Shown one piece after another: positions 15,661 to 24,892 of a stretch of 64,000 bases of DNA (the stretch's first letter is position 1; each line of letters starts with the position of its first letter). Source of the DNA: Treponema primitia ZAS-2 (lineage in GTDB: Bacteria > Spirochaetota > Spirochaetia > Treponematales > Breznakiellaceae); NCBI RefSeq assembly GCF_000214375.1, contig NC_015578.1, positions 1,798,001 through 1,862,000 of the forward strand, given 5' to 3'. Made by a program: the position numbers and the translations under genes. Below the pieces are notes generated by a model. That model was given only the letters and a program-made list of their open reading frames with translations, was not told where the DNA came from and did not search any database.

Positions 15661-18354
15661 TTAAGGCTGTATCTGAACGGCGGCCCAGTTTTTTGAGTCA
15701 AAAATATTGTCATGAACATAGAGCCATTCATCTTTTTTTATATTAAATTTATATTTTCCATGATTGCCGATATTAAACAGCCCCGACGTGGAAATAAATG
15801 CTCCATCAGCTTTATTACTTTTCAGCGGAACTAAAGTAAACGGATTAACAGGCGAATCTATAATTCCATTGATTGCCAACAATCCAGAATCCGCATTGGT
15901 CATAAAAGAATTATCGATTGTAATATCTTCCCCGGTGGAATCAAAATCCTTGACTAATAATAACGGATTATAAAGTTGAACGCAATCCCCATTCGGCAAT
16001 GTAATATTATTTGGAAATTTACTAAATATACCATATCCATGATCTGAAACAATAATTATCCTGGTATTATTATAAATTTTATTTTCCTGTAAAAAATCAA
16101 ACCATTTACCCAAGGCAATAACAGAAGAGGCATTAACATGATAATCGTCTTCTTCTGCAAATGGACCGGTGCCCAAGGTGCTTATAAATGTTGATGGCTT
16201 ATAATCAGGTAGTTGTAAAAAACTTGGGTAATGGGTAGTATCATTTATCATCATGTTGAAATAATTTTTGCTATCGTTGATTGAAGTAAGTTCAGGTAAA
16301 ATATCTAAAGCAGAATAATTATCAATTAATGAATTACTCATATAAATTGTTTCAGAGTTAGCCAGCCATTTTCCATGATCGTATATAAATATTCTGAAAA
16401 AGAGCGGTGAAATTTTAAAAAACGAAAAACGGATTAAGTTTTTTTTAAGTACAGCAGCGACAGAAATCGTTTCTTTGTTTTCATTCTTGCTTTTCCAATA
16501 ATCAGAATATTTACCAATAATGTTTTCTGCATGAATATCTGGATATTTATCAAAAATACTCAAATCCGGAGTCCAACTATAATTTGCAAAGGAAGGATCG
16601 GTTACGGTAACCTTAAAATTTTTTTCAGAAAATATTTTGGGCAATAAAAGAATCGCTTGATTATGTTTTTCAACCAATGATTCTGTATTTCTTTTCTGCA
16701 TTTCAAGTGGTGTATATTCATACCCGCCAAAAACAGGAGGAGAGCCAAAAAGTGTAATCGAGCCGAAGGAAACACAATTAGGATACCAAGTAAACCCGCT
16801 GAAAGATTTTTTAAGTTCCGGTTTTTCCTGAAAAATATAAGGCAAATAACCGCTTATAGCTCTGTCAAGCATAATTAGCAGTACATTTTTACCTTCCTGT
16901 GAAAATTGGTATACAGGAACAACCTCATTATTTATAGGTACAATAGTTCTATGGTTTGAAAAATCCATATAATCGGAATAAATCCTGAATATATTGATAA
17001 TTCCAAAGCCAATTAGGGAAATAAGAAATACTGCTTGTATTGAATAGATAATCTTTTTATTATTATAAATAAGCAATAATAATATTATTAAGGAAACAAA
17101 TAGTATTACCGCAGCATTAATTATACTGCTTATGAGGCTTATTTCAAATGTCATAAAAAATATCACCATATTATTCATAGCGCCATAATTTCCGGGAAAA
17201 ATAAATGTATTGATTACAGCGATGATGCATGCTATTAATAATAAAGATGTTAATATAATTTTACTCTTTTTGTTGGATAAATAATAAATACATATAGGCC
17301 AAAAAAGGAATATTCCCGCCGATTGTGTCATGGTGGTTAATAAAAAAGGGAGAGGGGAATTGTAGGATTCTAGAAAACAAAATTCCTGAACTGAGGAAAT
17401 AATGAGTAGGCTGGGAATTACCAGCCCGGCAAGAAGAAAAAGAATCGTACATGTTAAAATGAAGGTAATATCGTTATATACGGAAGAGGTGTTTTTTATT
17501 TGAACAGATTCTATGTTTTTTTTAATATATTCCAATATTTTTAATATTGAAGGTATAAAATAAAAAACAGAACATAATAATGCAGAAAATATGCGTTTAT
17601 GCAGAAGGCCCGTATGAAAAAATAGAATATAAATAATTAATGGAACTATACATAAACAGATAAAACGATATATAAGTAATTTTATATTTTTTTTATGGCT
17701 AAGACAGTGTTTTAACAAGGAAAAAATATTGTTCATAGTCCAATAGAGAACCAGCCCTGCGGGAGAATTATATAGTAAAAAAAGAAAAATGAGAGACATG
17801 GCATAAAGCTGAATTCTTTCATTTTTTGCCGATCTTTTGGCATATACCGTGCCAGATATGCAATTTATAATAGTCATGATAATCGGCATTATATTTATTG
17901 CAATTCCGGAAACAGTGATAATATTATCCGGTTTACCCAAATCCTTGATAAATAAAAATGAAACATTCTGTATGTATGCCAGATGAGATATATATGAATA
18001 TGCTGCAATAAAAAAAGGAATCTGTATAAGTAATCCAAAAACATTGCGCATTGAGTATACCGGGTGATAATGGTTTTGCCTGTAATATGTTGACAATACC
18101 ATAAATCTTTCATCACCCTTAAATACCTTTTTTATTTTATCTATCTTGGGTTTCATCCGTTTTTGTATTTCAGATTCGGCATGTTGATGTTTTTCAGCAA
18201 TCAAGTACAAAGGCAGGGTACATATACTTACCGTAAGGCTTACTCCCAGAAGGGATATTCCATGATTATCAAATATTCTATATACAAAAAGATAACATAA
18301 TTCAATAAGCTGAATAATAGGGAAAATAATAATGGTATACAGAATGTTTAACAT
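15661..18354 (-). CDS. YidC-like/LtaS-like fusion protein, paralogue A
   Basis: 897 residues from the ATG at 18352-18354, chosen because all paralogues start MLxxxYxxII there; an ATG at 18390 lies inside the upstream gene. Residues 1-215 are a YidC/Oxa1 fold: LLIQIPFFIAAYSY, the FIKDLG loop and YNSPAGLVLYWTMNN match the insertase core, but the groove Arg is Ser43. About residues 225-460 hold further membrane helices. Residues 485-897 form an alkaline-phosphatase-superfamily domain: D497 in IMLD, the probable nucleophile T534 before GSPPVFGGYEYTP, H708, H739 and D771-H772 in VSDHG. Expected role: transfer of a phospho-group onto a surface glycan. This copy lacks the His found before the Thr in the other three. 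Confidence 0.8.
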   Translation of the reverse strand: MLNILYTIIIFPIIQLIELCYLFVYRIFDNHGISLLGVSLTVSICTLPLYLIAEKHQHAESEIQKRMKPKIDKIKKVFKGDERFMVLSTYYRQNHYHPVYSMRNVFGLLIQIPFFIAAYSYISHLAYIQNVSFLFIKDLGKPDNIITVSGIAINIMPIIMTIINCISGTVYAKRSAKNERIQLYAMSLIFLFLLYNSPAGLVLYWTMNNIFSLLKHCLSHKKNIKLLIYRFICLCIVPLIIYILFFHTGLLHKRIFSALLCSVFYFIPSILKILEYIKKNIESVQIKNTSSVYNDITFILTCTILFLLAGLVIPSLLIISSVQEFCFLESYNSPLPFLLTTMTQSAGIFLFWPICIYYLSNKKSKIILTSLLLIACIIAVINTFIFPGNYGAMNNMVIFFMTFEISLISSIINAAVILFVSLIILLLLIYNNKKIIYSIQAVFLISLIGFGIINIFRIYSDYMDFSNHRTIVPINNEVVPVYQFSQEGKNVLLIMLDRAISGYLPYIFQEKPELKKSFSGFTWYPNCVSFGSITLFGSPPVFGGYEYTPLEMQKRNTESLVEKHNQAILLLPKIFSEKNFKVTVTDPSFANYSWTPDLSIFDKYPDIHAENIIGKYSDYWKSKNENKETISVAAVLKKNLIRFSFFKISPLFFRIFIYDHGKWLANSETIYMSNSLIDNYSALDILPELTSINDSKNYFNMMINDTTHYPSFLQLPDYKPSTFISTLGTGPFAEEDDYHVNASSVIALGKWFDFLQENKIYNNTRIIIVSDHGYGIFSKFPNNITLPNGDCVQLYNPLLLVKDFDSTGEDITIDNSFMTNADSGLLAINGIIDSPVNPFTLVPLKSNKADGAFISTSGLFNIGNHGKYKFNIKKDEWLYVHDNIFDSKNWAAVQIQP

Positions 18355-18365
18355 ATTTTCATCAT

Positions 18366-21089
18366 CTATGGAAGTGTAAGAGCTTCCCAATTTTCGGGAA
18401 CAAAGATATTATCCTTAATGTGCATCCATTGGTTATTGGCAATTTTAAGTTTATTTTTATAATGATTACGGCTACTCAGAGCCGGGATGGTTGTAATAAC
18501 TACGCCATCCTCTTTATTGCTTTTTAAAGGAAGGCCTGTATAAATATTAACTGGATTATCAAAAAGATTATTCATGAGAAGTAAAGGAACGTCAGCGTTA
18601 GTCATAAAAGTATTATCAATAGTAAGTTCCTGTTCCTCGGAATTCTGGTGAAAATCCTTATAAAGCAGCAGGGCATTATAGCTTTCAATATTTCTTCCAT
18701 CAGGAAGTATAAAACTCCCGGGTAAATTGACGGCAAGATTCGATCCGTGATCCGAAACTATTATTATTCTAGTATTATCATAAACATCATTATCTTTTAA
18801 ATATTTAAACCATTTATCAAGAAGTATAAACGAGGCAATATTAGCATGATATTTTTCATCCTCTGCAAAAGGGCCTGAGCCCCGGTTGATAACATTATTG
18901 GCCGGAATATATTCCGGAGGCTGCAAAAATGCAGGATCATGTGGTAATTGGCAAAGAATCTCATTTAATGTTGGAGTGTCATTATCATTAATATTGGTAA
19001 GATATGATAAATAATCCAAAAAAGCATAATTATTAATTGTATCTATATTTAGGGCACCCCTTACTTTTGAAGTACCATCAAATTGGTTGGTAGTAAGCCA
19101 TTCGCCGTCATCATAAATAAACAATCGGAAGAAAAGAGGAGATTCTTTAAAAAATGAAAACCGAATTAGGTTATTATTTAATAATTTCGTAAATGATAGT
19201 ATAGTAACTTTTGGGTGTTTCTGAAGCCATTGGTTAGTATATTTGCTAATTATATTTTCAGCGTTAATTTTAGGGTAATTGGCAAATACACTAAGATTAG
19301 ACTGAAGATAGTTGTCAAAAGGCGGATCATTTAAAGAAACCTGATATCCTGATTCCGAAAAAACACGGGGCAGCAACAGATAAGCTTCCTTTTGTTTTTC
19401 TACCAGAGTAATTGAATCCTTGTTATTTATTTCAATCGGTGTATATTCATAGCCACCGTATAATGGCGGTGCTCCAACCATGGTATGGTCAGCATAGGAA
19501 ACACAATTTGGATACCATGTAAAATCTTTAAGAAATTGATAGAGTTCCGGTTTTTCGTCTAAAATATATGGAATATAACCGGAAACTGCCTTGTCAAGCA
19601 TTATCAAAAGAACATTGTTACTATTTCTAGATAAGGAAAAGAGGGGCTGTATCATATTTGAGTCATTGTCTGCAAAATCCCGTTCCTTCAGAATGCTTGA
19701 AAAATCATTATTAATTCTAATAAAACTAAACAGGCTTAGCCCAAAAAGGGCCATTAAAACAACGATTTGTGCAGAAAGGAGAATAAATTTCTTCTTTGAT
19801 TTAAATAAATAAATAACTATAATTGGTACAGCAATCAAAAGCAAGCCATTTATTATTGATAATTTATAATCAGAGTAAAAAGGTTTTGGATCTGAAAACA
19901 ACATAGATACGGTAATAAAACCAAAATTTTCCTGAATAAGAAATGCATTTATCAAAGAACAAAAAGACAGACAAGTGAAAATAATTATAAACGGAGCGTT
20001 CGATTTTTTCCCAAAAAAGAAATAAAGGATGAGAGGCCATAATAAAAATAATCCGGCAGCTTGAATAGTTGTTTGTAAAATAAATGGAAACGGTGTTGTA
20101 TAATTTTCAATAAAAGAAAAATCCTGTACGGAAGAAGCAATAAGCATTCCGGGTATGATAATACCAGTTAGGAAAAATAAAATAATAAGGGGCATTAGGA
20201 TATAAACAATTGGATAATCATTGACATATTTTTCTTTATGTCTTATTTTTAGAATGTATTTGTCAAAAAGAGGCAAAAATAATATAAATGATAAAGCGAT
20301 GCAAGCTAATCCCTTCTTTAAAATATTGCTGCTAACCTTAATAAATATAATGTATATGTCAATAAATATCGTAAAAATTATTAAAATGGCATATATAATT
20401 TTTCTTTTATTTTTTAATTTTTGAAAAATATTTTTTATTAATGAAAATATATTATTCAATGTCCAGTAAAGTACCAGAGCGGATGGTGAATTATACAATA
20501 AAACGAGAAAAATAAGCGCCATTACATAAAGCTGTATTTTTTCATTGTTTGAAAACCCTTTTGTATAAATTGCACCGGCAATACAATTTATAAGAGTCAT
20601 AATAATGGGAAGCACATTTATGTATATAAATGTTGAGTTTACCATAAATTGTAACAGCCTGTCTGGTTTTCCTAAGTCTTTAATTAATAAGAATGAAATA
20701 CCCTGGATGGCTGATAAATTGGAAAGATACGAATAGGCAGCGATAAAAAAAGGTATCTGGATCAGTAGGCTAAAGGTAGTCCGTAGTGCGAATACCGGAT
20801 GGTAATTATTCTGCCGATAATAAGTTGAAAGAATTAGATACTGCTCATCTCCCTTATATACTGCCTTAATTCTGTCTATTTTTGGTTTAAGTTGTTTTTG
20901 AATGGTCCGTTCAGCCTGCTGGTGTTTTTCTGCAATAAAATACAGCGGTAGAGTACATATGCTTACAGCAAGGCTTACCCCCAAAATAGCTGTAACGTGA
21001 TTATCAAAAACACGATAAGCAAATAGATAAACTAATTCAATAATTTGTATCAGTGGATATATTATAAGAGTATATAAAATAGTAAGCAT
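18366..21089 (-). CDS. YidC-like/LtaS-like fusion protein, paralogue B
   Basis: 907 residues with the same three-part layout. The insertase-like core occupies residues 1-220, with LLIQIPFFIAAYSYL and SPSALVLYWTLNN; Ser43 stands where YidC has the groove arginine. A middle membrane block follows (about 230-460), including the shared IASSVQDFSFIENY loop. The catalytic domain has D499 (IMLDKA), T536 in the HTMVGAPP motif, PHDPAFLQPPEY, YHANIAS and IIIVSDHG. The final segment QWMHIKDNIF matches the other copies. By family knowledge such domains (LtaS, EptA) move phosphoglycerol or phosphoethanolamine from a lipid to an acceptor outside the inner membrane; the donor here is unknown. Confidence 0.8.
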   Translation of the reverse strand: MLTILYTLIIYPLIQIIELVYLFAYRVFDNHVTAILGVSLAVSICTLPLYFIAEKHQQAERTIQKQLKPKIDRIKAVYKGDEQYLILSTYYRQNNYHPVFALRTTFSLLIQIPFFIAAYSYLSNLSAIQGISFLLIKDLGKPDRLLQFMVNSTFIYINVLPIIMTLINCIAGAIYTKGFSNNEKIQLYVMALIFLVLLYNSPSALVLYWTLNNIFSLIKNIFQKLKNKRKIIYAILIIFTIFIDIYIIFIKVSSNILKKGLACIALSFILFLPLFDKYILKIRHKEKYVNDYPIVYILMPLIILFFLTGIIIPGMLIASSVQDFSFIENYTTPFPFILQTTIQAAGLFLLWPLILYFFFGKKSNAPFIIIFTCLSFCSLINAFLIQENFGFITVSMLFSDPKPFYSDYKLSIINGLLLIAVPIIVIYLFKSKKKFILLSAQIVVLMALFGLSLFSFIRINNDFSSILKERDFADNDSNMIQPLFSLSRNSNNVLLIMLDKAVSGYIPYILDEKPELYQFLKDFTWYPNCVSYADHTMVGAPPLYGGYEYTPIEINNKDSITLVEKQKEAYLLLPRVFSESGYQVSLNDPPFDNYLQSNLSVFANYPKINAENIISKYTNQWLQKHPKVTILSFTKLLNNNLIRFSFFKESPLFFRLFIYDDGEWLTTNQFDGTSKVRGALNIDTINNYAFLDYLSYLTNINDNDTPTLNEILCQLPHDPAFLQPPEYIPANNVINRGSGPFAEDEKYHANIASFILLDKWFKYLKDNDVYDNTRIIIVSDHGSNLAVNLPGSFILPDGRNIESYNALLLYKDFHQNSEEQELTIDNTFMTNADVPLLLMNNLFDNPVNIYTGLPLKSNKEDGVVITTIPALSSRNHYKNKLKIANNQWMHIKDNIFVPENWEALTLP

Positions 21090-21104
21090 TATTTCTCCGG
21101 AATA

Positions 21105-23828
21105 TTATGGGACTGTAACAGCTTTCCAGTTTTTTGGATCAAATATATTATCCTGGACAAAAAGCCATTGATTATCCCTGATTTTATATTTATATTTTGA
21201 GTGATCCCTGCTGCTCAGGGAGTCTATTGTTGTAATGGTTACTCCGTTTTCTTTATTAGTTTTTAAAGGAATATTGGTAAAAGGATTTACCGGATTTGTT
21301 ATTATATCTTTTGTCGCCAAGAGCGGGACATCTGCATTTATCATAAAGGAGTTATCAACTTGTAATGCCGTTCCCGTTCCTTTTGAATTAAAGTCTTTCA
21401 CCATCAATAATGCCGTATATGATTCAAGGCATTTTCCATCCGGAAGAACGATATTATTTTCAAAATCATCAAAAATATTGCCCCCATGATCAGAAACTAT
21501 AATGATCCTTGTATTATCATAAACTCCATTTTCTTTCAGATAAGTAAACCATTTTTCTAATAAAATAAAACTGGCAATATTACCATGATAAGTAACAGAA
21601 TTGTTAAAATGACCATTGCCCTTATTTGTAACTCTTTGAGCAAGCTTATAGTCAGGGGCTTGTAAAAATGACGGATCATGAGTCAGCCCATTATAGATTA
21701 TATTAAGGTTGTTTTCCTTTTTATTATTCAGTATTGTAAGTTCCTTTAAAAAATTAAGGCAGGCATAATAATCTATAGTAAAATCCGTTAAACTTCCGTT
21801 AAGCTTACTAAATTTATCCAATGATGTTGTAAGCCATTCTCCATCATCGTAAACAAAATATCTAAATATAAATGGGGTTATTTTAAAAAAAGAAAACCGT
21901 ATGAGATTATTTTGTAAAACATTTGATATGGATAATCCGGTTACACCGGGATTCATCTGAAGTAGTGGTGTTGAGTATTTACCAATTATATTTTCAGCAT
22001 GAACTTGAGGGAAATCCCTGAAAATGCTTAAATTTGATACTTGATTATTGTCAAAAGGAGGATCGGTTACTACTGTGGAGTAACCTAAATTTGCAAAAAT
22101 AATAGGAAGTAATAAAAAGGCCTCCTTATGTTTTTCAATAATTGATACAGTGTCACGTTTGTTTATTTCCAGAGGCGCATATTCATAACCTCCGTATATG
22201 GGAGGAGCTCCTGCCAAGGTATGCCCGGCGAAGGAAATGCAGTTTGGATACCATGTGAAATCTGAAAATATTCCGAGCAAATTCGGATTTTCATCAAAAA
22301 TATAGGGTATATATCCTGGTATAGCTTTATCAAGCATAATAAGAACCACATTTTTTCCGTTTTGGGAAAAAGAATATATTGGCTGGAATAATTCGAAGTC
22401 GCTATTTTGAGTGCTTTTTAGCTTTTGAAACTGGGAAAAATTATTTGATATGGTAATAATATTAAAAATGCTGAATATACTAAGCGCTAAAAGTGTTATA
22501 TAATTAAATGATTTAATGACAGCCTTTTTTCTTGTGAATAGCATGGCAAAGGTTAATATAAGAATTAAAATAAGGATACCTATATTCCCCAAAAGAATTT
22601 TATAATTTGATGTAAATGGTTGAGGCTCGGAAAAAATAAGGGTAATTGTAAGAAATCCGAAATTATCCGGAATCAGGAAGGTATTAACTAAGGATGAGGC
22701 AAGGAAAAGTGTAATAAAAAAAGATAAAAAAATTCGGACTTTCCTGGAAAAAAGGAAATAAAGGCATATTGGCCAGAAAAGAAATATACCCGCAGCTTGA
22801 ACTGTTGTATAAAATAAAAAAGGGAATGGGGTCGTACGGGATTCAATAAATGAAAATTCACCTACGGCAGATGCAATAAGTGAACCCGGTATAACTACCC
22901 CGGAAAGTAAAAAAAGAGAGATCGCGGAAATAAAGAAAGTTTGGCTCCAGGGGTTTTCTATTTCCGCAGAAATAAAAAAAGGTTTTATTTTTTGTTTGAA
23001 ATAATTATATAACTTTGTCAAATAGGGAATAAAGAAAACCATAGAAAACACAACGCAAAGCATGAGCCGTTTTATAATATATCCTGAATGTAAAATTAAT
23101 AAATACGCATCAAGCAAGGAAACAAGAAAGCATAAACCTATATACACAACTTTTTTTTGATTTTCAGTCCTTTGTAAGATGTTTTTAACTAAAGAAAATA
23201 AATTGTTCATTGTCCAGTACAGAACCAGTCCTGCAGGTGAGTTATAGAGAAGCAAAAGAAACACAAAGGCCATACTATAAAGTTGGACTTTATCTTTTAT
23301 CTCAAGCCCCTTCGTGTATATAGCACCTGCAATACAGTTTATTGCGGTCATAAGTATTGGAAGAAGATTCAATCTGAAGTTTCCGATTAAAAGAAACTCG
23401 TCGGGGGAACTTAAATCCTTAATAAAGGCAAGTGGAACACCCTTGAGGCTCGAAAGTTGGGATAAATACGTATAGGCAGCTATAAAAAAGGGGATTTGAA
23501 TTAGTAGGCCAAAGGTGTTACGCAATGCGTATACAGGGTGGTAATGATTTTGCCGATAGTAAGTCGAAAGCAACATATACTGTTCATCACCCTTAAAAAC
23601 AGCCTTAATCATGTTAATTTTAGGTTTAAGCCGTTTTTGTATATCCCGTTCAGCCTGCTGATGTTTTTCTGCAATAAAATACAAAGGCATGGTACTTACA
23701 CTGACTGCGGCGCTTACCCCTAAAAGGGCAATGCCATGGTTTTCAAAAACACGATAAACAAATAAATATACCAGTTCAATAAGTTGAACCAGAGGAAAAA
23801 TAATGATGTTATAGAAAAAAGATATCAC
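21105..23828 (-). CDS. YidC-like/LtaS-like fusion protein, paralogue C
   Basis: 907 residues. The start is a GTG whose first bases overlap the preceding glycosyltransferase stop (GTGA), and it aligns with the starts of the other paralogues (MISFFYNIIIFPL). The YidC core covers residues 1-215, with Ser43 in place of the arginine. Middle helices run to about 460. The phosphotransferase domain has D500 (IMLDKA), T537 in HTLAGAPP, THDPSFLQAPDY, YHGNIAS and IIIVSDHG. It is the closest relative of paralogue B by eye. The translational coupling to the GT4 gene upstream suggests a shared pathway step. Confidence 0.8.
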   Translation of the reverse strand: MISFFYNIIIFPLVQLIELVYLFVYRVFENHGIALLGVSAAVSVSTMPLYFIAEKHQQAERDIQKRLKPKINMIKAVFKGDEQYMLLSTYYRQNHYHPVYALRNTFGLLIQIPFFIAAYTYLSQLSSLKGVPLAFIKDLSSPDEFLLIGNFRLNLLPILMTAINCIAGAIYTKGLEIKDKVQLYSMAFVFLLLLYNSPAGLVLYWTMNNLFSLVKNILQRTENQKKVVYIGLCFLVSLLDAYLLILHSGYIIKRLMLCVVFSMVFFIPYLTKLYNYFKQKIKPFFISAEIENPWSQTFFISAISLFLLSGVVIPGSLIASAVGEFSFIESRTTPFPFLFYTTVQAAGIFLFWPICLYFLFSRKVRIFLSFFITLFLASSLVNTFLIPDNFGFLTITLIFSEPQPFTSNYKILLGNIGILILILILTFAMLFTRKKAVIKSFNYITLLALSIFSIFNIITISNNFSQFQKLKSTQNSDFELFQPIYSFSQNGKNVVLIMLDKAIPGYIPYIFDENPNLLGIFSDFTWYPNCISFAGHTLAGAPPIYGGYEYAPLEINKRDTVSIIEKHKEAFLLLPIIFANLGYSTVVTDPPFDNNQVSNLSIFRDFPQVHAENIIGKYSTPLLQMNPGVTGLSISNVLQNNLIRFSFFKITPFIFRYFVYDDGEWLTTSLDKFSKLNGSLTDFTIDYYACLNFLKELTILNNKKENNLNIIYNGLTHDPSFLQAPDYKLAQRVTNKGNGHFNNSVTYHGNIASFILLEKWFTYLKENGVYDNTRIIIVSDHGGNIFDDFENNIVLPDGKCLESYTALLMVKDFNSKGTGTALQVDNSFMINADVPLLATKDIITNPVNPFTNIPLKTNKENGVTITTIDSLSSRDHSKYKYKIRDNQWLFVQDNIFDPKNWKAVTVP

Positions 23829-24892
23829 TTAAGGATCTCCTGCAAAACAATTGCTGCAGTTTTTTTAAAAGAATATTTATCGTATAAATCAGGAGAAAGA
23901 TTTAAATATTCCACCTGTCTGTTATACAAAAGAAACATAAGTTTATCCTTTAAGTTCTCGCTGTCACCGGCACAAAAATATTCTACTGGAAATTCAGAAT
24001 ATATTTCCTTAAAAACAGGGATATCAGAAAGTAGTACCTTTGTACCGGATATTATTGCTTCAATAGGAGGGCTCCCAAAACCCTCATAGAGAGATGGCTG
24101 TACAAGTAATGAAGCTTCGGATAGTAGTTGTGCAAGTTTTTCATTGTCAATAAATCCGGTAAATTCAATTATGGAAGAATCGACATTATCTATTATTTTT
24201 ATTATCTGTGAATCCGCAGATCTGAAATTATCCTTACTTCCAACAATAACAAGTTTATGTTTTAACCCCGCTTCTTTAGCCTTAAGAAATGCGTCAATAA
24301 GGCACCATAACCCTTTATGCCTTTTTATGTTTCCGATAAACAGTATAAAGTCTTTTTTATTAGTCTTCCGGTGGTCAGCATCAAATAAAAAGGATTGCAC
24401 ACCGCTGTAAGTAACAGTAATTGGCGTTTTAGTACCCAGATAGAATTCTATCCGGGATTTGGAAAATTCAGATACTGTAAATATTTTTCGGGAATGTTTG
24501 GCTGCCCTTCTAAAAAACCACATGCGTACCGCCAAACCTGTTTTTGAAACAAGCTCGGGCATATCGGCAAAAACAATATCATGTATTGTTGTAAATATCG
24601 GAATAGTTATACCTGAGGGAATATTAAAAAAGGGGGAATAATAAATAGTAGTTTTATTGATCTCATGCCTTATTTTTGCTGGAAAAAATAAATACTCTGT
24701 AACAGAAAATGGTTTGGCATCGCAATTTAAAATTGCAACATTACTATAACCTTTGGTAACTTGCAGCAATCTTTTTTGATTGCCAATAAGCAAGAAATCA
24801 TTTTTGGAATCAAGTAGAAATGGAATGCAACCGCGTAGATAAGTACCAATCCCGCTGGAATCAACCATCCGGCAGTCGATAGTTATCTTCAT
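23825..24892 (-). CDS. GT4 glycosyltransferase
   Basis: 355 residues, GT-B fold. SSGIGTYLRGCIPFLL at the N terminus gives the Gly-rich acceptor loop; TVSEFSKSRI and FIGNIKRHKG are typical of the interdomain and donor regions; LVQPSLYEGFGSPPIEAI carries the GT4 E-x7-E (EGFGSPPIE). Both ends overlap neighbouring genes by four bases (ATGA at 24889, GTGA at 23825), placing it firmly in the same operon as the TagB/F-like gene and the YidC-sulfatase paralogues. The sugar donor is not predictable. Confidence 0.9.
   Translation of the reverse strand: MKITIDCRMVDSSGIGTYLRGCIPFLLDSKNDFLLIGNQKRLLQVTKGYSNVAILNCDAKPFSVTEYLFFPAKIRHEINKTTIYYSPFFNIPSGITIPIFTTIHDIVFADMPELVSKTGLAVRMWFFRRAAKHSRKIFTVSEFSKSRIEFYLGTKTPITVTYSGVQSFLFDADHRKTNKKDFILFIGNIKRHKGLWCLIDAFLKAKEAGLKHKLVIVGSKDNFRSADSQIIKIIDNVDSSIIEFTGFIDNEKLAQLLSEASLLVQPSLYEGFGSPPIEAIISGTKVLLSDIPVFKEIYSEFPVEYFCAGDSENLKDKLMFLLYNRQVEYLNLSPDLYDKYSFKKTAAIVLQEILK

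Larger units (their letters stand above)
15661..23828 (-). repeat. Three tandem diverged copies of a 2.7-kb gene
   Basis: Three consecutive genes (15661-18354, 18366-21089, 21105-23828) encode paralogues of the same architecture with spacers of 11 and 15 bases; a fourth copy lies at 26112-28802 behind a GT4 and a CDP-glycerol transferase gene. Similarity is clear in protein throughout, strongest in the YidC core and around the presumed nucleophile, but the DNA is well diverged, so the duplications are not recent. Confidence 0.85.

Noticed and set aside
18355-18390. ATG at 18390 as start of paralogue A
   Set aside because: It would add 12 residues encoded within the end of paralogue B; the ATG at 18354 aligns with the starts of the other copies.
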